From contig MSJI02000386.1 in assembly GCA_001931905.2 (NCBI GenBank), positions 1 through 19,025 of the forward strand: 19,025 nt of DNA, in the 5' to 3' direction. The position numbers and the translations under genes are program-made. Shown piece after piece: positions 9,750 to 16,588 of this stretch; within the stretch, counting starts at the first letter, position 1; the number at the start of each line of letters is the position of its first letter. Source of the DNA: Cladosporium sp. IMV 00045 (lineage: Eukaryota > Ascomycota > Dothideomycetes > Cladosporiales > Cladosporiaceae). The notes beneath the pieces were generated by a model. That model ran no database searches, was not told the origin of the DNA, and saw only the letters and a program-made list of their open reading frames with translations.

Positions 9750-9760
9750 CTCACTACACC

Positions 9761-10822
9761 ATGGCTACCTCCAATAACACCTTCATGCCATCCCCCACCG
9801 AAATGATGGACACAAACGCCCCCAACCAGTACTTCGCCAGCGGTCACTACCACGGCCAGACCAACGGCGCCGGCACCATCCACATGACCAATGGTGTCGG
9901 AAACCCCTTCGCACCCACCCCCAATGCGTCCATCCCCACCACCCCAGGCTCCATTGCCGGCCGCAAACGTTCGCGAGGCGACGCCCTCGCCGATGAAGAA
10001 GACAACATTCAGCTCGACGGATCCCTTCCCACCCCAGCTTCTGACTCCGGAAACCAGCCTCGCGGCGAGCCCATCATGGGTCCCGGTATGACCCTCATTT
10101 ACCCAGGCGACCCCTCCTACCCAATGTCCGCTGAGTCTCAATCAGGAACTTGGGTTGAAGAAAACCAGGCGCGCATGCCATTTCAAGTCCAACACCTGCG
10201 GCGGCCTTCTGCCACCAGCAGAAAGTCGCAGCGCATGGACGCATCCGCACCTGGACCTGATGACCTCGCTCAGCTCGTCTTGCCCGCCAACATGCGCGAA
10301 GTCACCGCCGAACCTCTGATTGATGAAGCGACGCGCAGGCTGGGCATCAGCTGGACCCGCATGGACGCGAGCGAGGCCAGGCAGATCAACCAAGCCGCCT
10401 ATGCCAAGTTCATCGTCAACCACTATCCCGCGTTGAGAGAGGTCAAGATTTGGTTCGAAAACGCCGCGCTGCCTGGATATCTCGTGCAATCCCTCAACGT
10501 CTACTCCGGCGAAACCGAATTCTACCTCTTCTCGAACGACCTGACGGAAGCACGTCTCGTCACCCGCGATGCGACTCAGCTCATTCCCAGACTCCAAATG
10601 CTCCCGGCACTCCACCTCGCCGCGCCTGGTGGTCAAATCAAAGCGGAGATGAGCCCCATCACCATCGCGCAGAACGAAATAAGCGGCTACGTCAAGAAAG
10701 AGGTTGAGAACAGCGGTATCCTTCGAGGCCGCGAGCGGGACTACGTCTTCCCCAGCGAATACAACCCTGCACCTTCCGAGCCGCAAGGCATTTGCGCCGC
10801 TCACTCGATGGAGGTTGATTGA
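9761..10822 (+). CDS. Unrecognised probable nuclear protein, 353 aa
   Basis: I do not recognise this family. I chose the ATG at 9761 because its context CACCATGGC is strong and the upstream in-frame ATG (9719) lies in a likely intron; from 9719 the protein would be 367 residues. Residues 1-165 are low-complexity, rich in N, P, T and S, with a basic cluster GRKRSRG (67-73) and a second one, RRPSATSRKSQR (147-158), that includes a PKA-type RRxS. Residues about 168-290 look folded, with alternating hydrophobic positions (EVKIWFENAALPGYLVQSLNVY, EFYLFSND). The C-terminus carries two SUMO-type motifs, IKAE (293-296) and VKKE (311-314), and ends in an acidic segment. Together these suggest a nuclear regulatory protein, but no DNA-binding fold is visible. 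The frame uses C-ending codons heavily, like its neighbours, and is surely coding. Function is unknown. Confidence 0.85.
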   Translation: MATSNNTFMPSPTEMMDTNAPNQYFASGHYHGQTNGAGTIHMTNGVGNPFAPTPNASIPTTPGSIAGRKRSRGDALADEEDNIQLDGSLPTPASDSGNQPRGEPIMGPGMTLIYPGDPSYPMSAESQSGTWVEENQARMPFQVQHLRRPSATSRKSQRMDASAPGPDDLAQLVLPANMREVTAEPLIDEATRRLGISWTRMDASEARQINQAAYAKFIVNHYPALREVKIWFENAALPGYLVQSLNVYSGETEFYLFSNDLTEARLVTRDATQLIPRLQMLPALHLAAPGGQIKAEMSPITIAQNEISGYVKKEVENSGILRGRERDYVFPSEYNPAPSEPQGICAAHSMEVD

Positions 10823-11476
10823 GAAGGCTTGAGAGACAGTTCTTGATGTCAAGTTTTGCTCTGTATTTTTTACCACCGTCGGGGGTCATTTATCCATATA
10901 CGCTCTAGAAGGGGGGTGATGTTTGGCTCATGGCTGGGAGTCTCGAGATGTTGAAGCGTGGGCGATAGAGGGGATTCGGTCGGGGTTTGCTTTTTTCTTT
11001 GATCGGGTTGGGGAGCGTCGGCGCGCGCTCGTTTTTTGGTCTGGTCTGATTTGCTACGATCAATGATTATTGGGGCCTGTATTATAAAAGTCAAGACGTA
11101 TGAACTTCAAGAAAGCTGTTTTACTTGGACTTGAATGAGTGAACTATGTGATTGTTCGACTGTGATGAAGGTATTTTATAATATGTGCACTGCGTCGTCA
11201 TGGGAATGTTTTTAATGCTGAGTACGATAATCATGGTTGTAATCATGTTTGAACATGTCTTCTTCACGCTGCCAGCTTCCAGCTTGTCTTGGCCGTTGGC
11301 AGCTCTAGAAGCGCGGGCGAGCTATCGACAGCCGAATCGCCTCCATCATCCAGACCCCAGCAACGTCAACTGCCACTTGCATACCTCACTCGAGAGGCTG
11401 CCACTTTTGCCCTTTCACATAGCCCCTCTCCCTCTACACCACACCAAAAACAATATCATTTCCACACGCCGCAATC
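10823..11476. promoter_or_regulatory. 3' flank of the 353-aa gene and VMA6 promoter
   Basis: This 654-bp gap separates two plus-strand genes. The first part is G/T-rich and probably a 3' UTR. The middle (about 11090-11260) is AT-rich. The last 90 bp before the VMA6 start are CA/CT-rich leader, ending in a CAATC-ATGG context. An open frame from 11185 runs into VMA6 exon 2 by reading through intron 1, but it is out of frame with VMA6 exon 1 and is not a real extension. Confidence 0.5.
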
Positions 11477-12741
11477 ATGGCGGAGGGAATGTTCTACAAC
11501 GTCACCGCCGGCTACATCGAGGGAATCGTGCGTGGCTATCGCAACACCCTCCTCACCGGCCAGAGCTACGGGAACCTGACACAATGCGAGACCATCGATG
11601 GTATGCCACCAACAATACCTGCACCCATGAGAGACCGTCACCATCAGAGGCACTAACAACATCAGACGTCAAGCTCCAGCTCGGTCCTGCCTACGGCGAC
11701 TACCTCGCCTCCCTCCCTCCCAACCCATCCACCTCCGCCCTCGCCGACAAAGCCATGGACAAGCTCGTCGCCGAGTTCCGCTACCTGCAAGCCAACGCGA
11801 CGGGCTCTCTGAGCAAGTTCATGGAATACCTGACGTACGCCTACATGATCGACAACGTGGCGCTGCTCATCACGGGCACGCTGCACGAGCGCGACACGCG
11901 CGAACTGCTCGAGCGCTGCCACCCCTTGGGCTGGTTCGAAACCATGCCCGCGCTCTGCGTCGCCACCAACATCGAAGAGCTGTACAACTCCGTGCTGATC
12001 GAGACGCCGCTCGCGCCCTACTTCAAAGGCAGCCTTTCGCACCAAGACCTCGACGAGCTGAACATCGAGATCGTGCGCAACACGCTGTACAAAAACTACC
12101 TGGAAGACTTCCACCGGTTTGTGAACGAAGACTCCGAAATCAAGGGCACACCCACGCGGGACGTGATGAGCGAAATCCTCGAGTTCGAAGCCGACCGCCG
12201 CAGCATCAACATCACGATCAACAGCTTCGGCACGGAGCTGAGCAAAACCGACAGGAAGAAACTCTACCCCAACTTCGGCCGCCTGCACCCCGAAGGCACC
12301 CTCATGCTCTCTCGCGCGGACGATCCGGAAGGCGTGCGGATCGCCGTCGACGGCGTGGCGGACTACAAAGCCATGCTGGACCAGACGGGCATGGGCGGGA
12401 GCGGGTCCGGCGGGATCGGAAACCAGAGCGGCGGCATTGGGGGAGGCGACGAGGGCAAGAGTCTGGAGGATTTGTTCTATCAGAGGGAGATGGAGATTAG
12501 TAAACTGGCTTTCACTTATCAGTTCACGCATGCGATTGTTTATGCTTGGTTGAGGTTGAGGGAGCAGGTGAGTTCTTCTTGCATTTCTTGTGGGAGGCGT
12601 GTCGACGACTGTTTTGGAGGAAGATGATATGCTGACTTATGATGTTTTCTGCGACAGGAAATCCGCAACATCACCTGGATCTCCGAGTGTATTGCTCAGA
12701 ACCAGAAGGACAGGATTGGGAACTACATCTCCGTCTTTTAG
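11477..12741 (+). CDS. vma6: V-type proton ATPase subunit d (Vma6)
   Basis: Subunit d caps the proteolipid ring of the vacuolar H+-ATPase on its cytosolic face and couples it to the central stalk of V1, so it is needed for organelle acidification. Three exons (11477-11600, 11666-12567, 12658-12741) with introns of 65 and 90 nt give 369 residues. The N-terminus [20 protein letters not shown] and the C-terminus ending in IGNYISVF are diagnostic of the V-ATPase d family, and the three-lobed all-helical body ([35 protein letters not shown]) is intact. Residues 283-305 are a Gly/Ser-rich insertion between helices that makes the protein longer than yeast Vma6. The second intron lies just before EIRNITWI, so the last 27 residues come from a small exon. 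It converges with the complex I gene downstream. Confidence 0.97.
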
Positions 12742-13738
12742 GCTCTATGCTACTGGTTTTCGTGTTGGACATAGATCTAACCTGGCTCGCATCACTTTTC
12801 GAGCAAATGTGCATTTTGAAATCATCGGCGTTTATGGAGCAAGAAAAAAGAAAGCTTGTAAGACAAGGCAAGAGAGGCTTGTTATTGTTGTCATTTAATT
12901 TTTTTGTAATGGTAGATATCCAGAATTACCAAAGCGTTATTGTAATGTTTCTTTCTTATTGGTCAGCAGGGACTCCGTAGAACGTGCTTGATATTCATCT
13001 TGTTTCGTATGATGTGATGGCCGTGAGTGAAATACATGTACATGTACCTTGTGCACGGTTCAAATCAATTCGTGAGTTCACATCTACACCTGCACCCCTA
13101 TCTACCTAATTACAATTTCGCCCGAAGCTCCCATCAACCACGACAATGATACGTCGTGTCCATCATTGTATCTGAAAGCTATCTGGCCCATGACCTCGAA
13201 GAAATAGTGATATCTAAGCACACCGCCCTCGCCTCTGCGTTCTGACATACCTACCTGCCCACCTGAGAGAGATCCCCAACCCTGACCCTCGGCCACGAAA
13301 GCGATACACGTAAGAAAAGAGCCAAGTGAACTCCCCACGGAGGGTCATAAGCATCTTGGATCGATGTTTCGGGCTGATGTCGTCCAGAACACAAAGACAG
13401 AAGTCAAGGGGTGAATATGGAGAAAGTCGCACAACCGCTCTATATGCGATTGCAACTTCTCCAAAACGAGAAGTTTGCCGCTTAGGGAAGTGAAATGTAG
13501 GATTTACGGATCATCTGTAGGTCCGGGAAAACGCCATCCTGACCAAATGCCAGCAAAGTGGCCTGGTATAACGCCGCCCGCTCTTTCTCGGAAAAACAAA
13601 TCACGTGACGAGGGAAACAACGACGCAACACATTGTCAAAAAGGGATATATACAGATGAAAATTCCACGCCGTCTTTTTCTACACTTGTGTTTCTTTTGA
13701 AGAAAGCCCATTTCCAGTCCCAATCCACCTCCCGCCAT
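12742..13738. other. Convergent intergenic region, VMA6 / complex I subunit
   Basis: About 1 kb separates two convergent stop codons, long for a 3'-3' gap here. It holds a 14-bp palindrome TACATGTACATGTA (13033-13046), a hairpin at 13452-13478, a TCACGTGA palindrome at 13601-13608 and a TATA-like ATATATA near 13650. Short open frames on both strands (for example 13102-13338 minus) have no recognisable domain. No tRNA could be folded around the GGTTCAAATC at 13057. The TATA-like and E-box elements could mark an unannotated non-coding transcript, but that is only a possibility. Confidence 0.4.
13452..13478. other. Short inverted repeat in the convergent region
   Basis: AACTTCTC (13454-13461) and GAGAAGTT (13468-13475) form an 8-bp perfect stem around a 6-nt loop. 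Allowing one bulged T, GC at 13452-13453 pairs with 13477-13478 for a 10-bp stem. It lies about 260 bp beyond the complex I stop codon. The role is unknown. Confidence 0.5.
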
Positions 13739-14587
13739 CTAGCTATCAGCAGCCGCGGGCGTCACCTTGCGGAAATCGCTCACGGGCTTCTCGCGCGGCA
13801 CCCTGTTCTCCCGCACCTCCTGCAGCTTGCGCTCGTTCTGCTCGAAGGCTTCCTTCTCGTACTTGGCGATCAGGTGGTCGAGGTTGGCGCCGCCGTGGCC
13901 CGCGGGCACGTTCCAGGGGGAACTGACGTTGAAGATCCTGTGAGGGGGAGAGGGTGGTTAGTCTGTGGTGCTGGGGTGTTGTACTTTGGTTTTCATGGCT
14001 CTTGAGCTGTTATACCCCGATTGTTCCTTCTCTTTTTTTCTGCTCTGCATTCTCCACCTCATTCTTTCGCACATGCCCAAACTCTAACAGGGAAAAGAGA
14101 ACAAGACATACTCAGGAAACCTCAAATCGACATGTCTGACAGCCTGACTGGCCTCGTTGAAGAACAGCACGCGGTCCGCCGCCGCCTGCTCGACCATGTC
14201 CGTGTGCGTGGCATTGCGCTGCGCCCACGTGTTGGCGTACTTGTCGTACGTGCTCTTGATCAGGCGGGTGAAGTAGGGCTCCTTGTCGCCGGTGGAGGAG
14301 GTGGCGTAGTTGAGGGCGAGGAAAGCGATGGGCACGCCCGTGATGGCGACGAAGAAGCCGGGCTGCAGGGGAGAGAGTGGTTAGCTGCTGAAGTGTCTTT
14401 CACGCGCGCGCGCGCCGTCGCTGCTCCTGTGTCTTCTTCCAAGGTATTAACGTACGCCGAAGCTCTCAGAGCCGCCGGTGGAAGTGGTGTGGGAGTGGTC
14501 GCCGGCGCCGTGGGAGGCGTGACGGCGCTGAATCTGGGATCGCGCAACGCGCGCGGAGCGCATTGCTGCTCTTTGGAAGGGTTGCAT
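13739..14587 (-). CDS. NADH:ubiquinone oxidoreductase 17.8 kDa subunit, mitochondrial precursor
   Basis: Accessory subunit of respiratory complex I in the inner mitochondrial membrane, as described from Neurospora. Three exons (14456-14587, 14112-14362, 13739-13937) with introns of 93 and 173 nt give 193 residues; every splice keeps the frame and joins expected sequence (ESFG-PGFFV and RFPE-IFN). The N-terminus, MQPFQRAAMRSARVARSQIQ, is an Arg-rich, acid-free presequence, followed by a His/Ser/Gly-rich stretch (about 23-40). A single membrane segment lies at about 46-62 (FFVAITGVPIAFLALNY). The matrix or intermembrane part includes TWAQRNATHTDMVEQAAADR, HVDLRFPE and SPWNVPAGHG, which I recall as the signature of the fungal 17.8 kDa family. 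The C-terminus is charged and helical. Naming rests on recall of the family; the gene structure is firm. Confidence 0.85.
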
Positions 14588-15091
14588 GGTGTGTGTGGAG
14601 GGCAATGGGCGTGTGTATTTGCTTGCTGCTCGCTCTCGACATGTACGTGAGGTTCCAATGGGTTGCTGGCTTGGGGAAGTGCGGGTGCTCCCGCCGCCGA
14701 CTTGCTTACTCAGATTGGCGCGGTGGACGTCACTGGTTTGGATTCAAGTCGCAACAATACATGTAAGTTGCATTCATTCTTCTGACCCGTGATAATCATG
14801 ATGAAGTACTGCCTTGATTCGATCACGGATTGACTGTTCGAATTGAATAGAATCCATTTGTGAAGTGTCTAGCTAACGAGCCTGTAGCATGTGTGCTGAG
14901 CCATCAGTCGACGATCCCTTCCACTTCGAACTTGACATGATGATGAAGAAAAGAGCAAAAGGAAAAGGCATGATCCTTGGTCCAGTGTACTCCTAACGCC
15001 CATGACCCGTGATTCTCAATGACTGCACTCTCCAGATACACTGCCCAACTCATTCGCGCAGAGCAGGAAACGCCCCTCAAGAACAGCAACC
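14588..15091. promoter_or_regulatory. Complex I subunit promoter and 3' flank of the 152-aa gene
   Basis: These 504 bp lie between two minus-strand genes. The part near 14588-14700 is purine/GT-rich on the plus strand, that is CA/CT-rich leader on the coding strand. The remainder is mixed sequence with a short A-rich run (about 14940-14970). I see no gene, RNA or strong repeat here. Confidence 0.4.
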
Positions 15092-15610
15092 CTACTCAAC
15101 AGACCCCATGGCCTCCTCGAAGTAGCTGATCTCAAGTCCATTGGCACCATTCTCCGTCTCCTCAGAAGGCTCCTTCTTGACCTCCTCAGACTTCTTCCCC
15201 TTGCCTGTTTTTGGCTTCTTCGACGGCGTAGCCTCCTCATCGTCCTCATCTCCGTGGACAGCATCAACAGCTTCTAAGAAAGACATCAAAGTCAGTAAGC
15301 TTCACACAGACGCAGGCAAGGGAGAGAACTCACTACCACGCTTCTTACTCCCCGGCGTACCCTTCTTCGCAGACGCCGCCGGCGTGCCCGGCCCCTCGCC
15401 GCCGAGCTCAGAAGCGGGCTCCTTGCCGCGGGCTTTGACGGCGCGGAACTTGTGTTCGAAGCCGGAAGAGGAGCGGCTGCCGTCCAGGCTGGCCATGAGG
15501 TCGAAGTGCTTGGTGCCCAGGACGACACCTTTGGCCGTCATGGCGGCCATGAGGCAGGCGACTTCGTGGAAGGTGAAGACTTGGTCGTCGGTCTTGGTTT
15601 TCGGCGGCAT
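15092..15610 (-). CDS. Unrecognised small charged protein, 152 aa, possible Myb-like helices
   Basis: Two exons (15334-15610, 15092-15273) joined over a 60-nt intron (GTGAGT donor, CTGAC branch, TAG acceptor) give 152 residues. Residues about 8-64 look helical and folded (VFTFHEVACLMAAMTAKGVV, then FDLMASLDG, then FEHKFRAVKARGKE). Spacing and ending resemble the small Myb/SANT-like modules common in short fungal proteins, but the conserved tryptophans are missing, so this is only an inference. Residues 65-92 are a Gly/Pro/Ala/Lys linker. Residues 93-152 mix acidic runs (DEDDEE) with Lys-rich ones (PSKKPKTGKGKK), as in nuclear or chromatin proteins, with a short hydrophobic C-terminus (LEISYFEEAM). 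A donor 3 nt upstream (GTAGTG) would give 151 residues in the same frame. Function unknown. Confidence 0.8.
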
Positions 15611-15963
15611 GATTGGTGGGTGGGGTTGGGAGTGGGTGAGGTGTGAGTGCGGGTATTGCTGGGGCTTGTTAGCTTTCGGTTCTTGCTTTCAGATATGTGT
15701 TGCAATGTATGAGTAGCTATACAGTTGGGGATGTGGCAGTGGGAGTATCTTGCGTGTGGCTTGGACGTGGTGGCGAGCGAGCGAAATGTGTGTGTGGTAG
15801 AGAGGATCTGTGTATGGGAGAGAAGATGTGAGAAGAAAAGAACAGCGGCAAAGGCACAACTATTTCAAGTGGCGGGCTGCCGTCATCGCACCTTCCCTTT
15901 GACAGGCAGCGCAGCAAGTGAAGCATGTGACTCAAGCGAAATGAGCCTTGCATTCACTTGTAG

Positions 15964-16001
15964 CCCGGCTCTTCCATACAAACTTGTATGGTGCAGCCGG
16001 G
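15964..16001. repeat. 38-nt near-perfect hairpin / inverted repeat
   Basis: Outer arms CCCGGCT (15964-15970) and AGCCGGG (15995-16001) are perfectly complementary. Inner arms CCATACAA (15974-15981) and TTGTATGG (15984-15991) are also perfect, around a 2-nt AC centre. Only a symmetric 3-nt internal loop (CTT/TGC) interrupts them, so 15 base pairs form in 38 nt. This is far beyond chance for a single short stretch. It could be a dimeric protein site, an RNA hairpin, or a small mobile-element relic. It lies about 355-390 bp upstream of the 152-residue gene. Confidence 0.85.
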
Positions 16002-16052
16002 TGAGGCTGACTCTCTTCCATCCTTCACTTTGCAGGTGCAAGAATTGCGACT

Positions 16053-16060
16053 TCACGTGA
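16053..16060. promoter_or_regulatory. TCACGTGA E-box palindrome
   Basis: A perfect TCACGTGA, extending to TTCACGTGAA, lies 443 bp upstream of the ATG of the 152-residue gene and about 50 bp from the hairpin. Identical octamers occur at 5036-5043 and 13601-13608. The CACGTG core is the known target of fungal bHLH factors; occupancy is not shown. Confidence 0.35.
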
Positions 16061-16105
16061 AAGCAGCCTCCGGCTCTCATCGGATGCACGAGGTCCCTAT
16101 CACTC

Positions 16106-16127
16106 TTCTGATGCCATTCTGATACCA
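16106..16127. repeat. 11-bp tandem duplication
   Basis: TTCTGATGCCA is followed directly by TTCTGATACCA, two copies with one mismatch, and then a partial TTC. It is a minor repeat in the PMT4 3' flank, at the end of the open minus-strand frame noted there. Confidence 0.7.
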
Positions 16128-16588
16128 TTCGGTAAGACTTCTCGTATTCTGCATCCGATTAGTATGTCGACTTCCAAGGCAGAACCAGTGCGGTCGATCA
16201 CCTTCAGAGCGCAAAGATGCCTGGCATCAAGGAGGCATATGTTCTTCCTGCCAGAGACTGCCGACGCCTCGACACCGTGAAGGACCTGTATACCTTGCAA
16301 GAGTGGGATATGATTTGGGTCACCTAAAGCGTCTAATACAAATGAAAGAAAATCAATAGCTCGCCGTTGAATAGCACCATGACAAGAGCAGGACACTTTG
16401 AGACAAACAATGGGACAAACAAAAAAGTGGATTTACAACTCCTTTTTCGCCGCACACTGATACATACGGCACCCGAGTCCTGTCCAGCACCAGATCGCGC
16501 CCGCTAAATAAACGTACACTCGACTTACAACATCGATTCGAACCGTCACCGTGAGTCCTTAGCGCACATGCGACGGCAACAATTTGTC

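Larger units (their letters stand above)
8599..9760. promoter_or_regulatory. HIS5 3' flank and long leader/promoter of the 353-aa gene
   Basis: This gap of 1.16 kb contains no convincing gene. The first part is the HIS5 3' flank, with small inverted repeats near 8774-8820 (TGACA/TGTCA and AGCTG/CAGCT). A TCACGTGC E-box lies at 8968-8975. A 4-copy decamer repeat follows at 9211-9250. From about 9280 to 9655 the plus strand is strongly pyrimidine-rich, with a TCCA microsatellite near 9516-9534. The end probably carries a 5'-UTR intron. Such a long CT-rich leader fits a well-expressed or regulated fungal gene; transcript ends are not visible from sequence. Confidence 0.5.
15611..16588. promoter_or_regulatory. 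Upstream region of the 152-aa gene and PMT4 3' flank
   Basis: This gap of 978 bp lies between two minus-strand genes. The leader of the 152-residue gene (about 15611-15840) is GT/GA-rich on the plus strand, hence CA/CT-rich on its own strand. A perfect TGACTCA lies at 15928-15934, a strong hairpin at 15964-16001, and TTCACGTGAA at 16052-16061. An 11-bp unit is duplicated in tandem at 16106-16127. A minus-strand frame at 16100-16396 is open but has no ATG start; it is described in the findings. GGTTCGAATCG on the minus strand near 16540 does not fold into a tRNA. Confidence 0.5.

Noticed and set aside
11185..11476. N-terminal extension of VMA6 from an upstream ATG
   Set aside because: That frame differs from exon 1 and reaches exon 2 only by reading through intron 1; the canonical MAEGMFYNV start at 11477 is conserved.
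11662..12531. 289-codon frame antisense to VMA6
   Set aside because: It mirrors the VMA6 exon, whose translation is unmistakable; the antisense product shows only Val/Ala/Glu/Arg bias.
13057..13067. tRNA B-box-like GGTTCAAATC
   Set aside because: Flanking bases do not form a T-stem, and no cloverleaf is possible.
14783..15013. 11-bp direct repeat TGACCCGTGAT at 14783 and 15003
   Set aside because: Many 11-mer repeats are expected by chance in 19 kb, and nothing else links the two copies.
16530..16545. tRNA B-box-like GGTTCGAATCG on the minus strand
   Set aside because: The T-stem does not pair beyond one base and no acceptor or anticodon arm can be folded around it.
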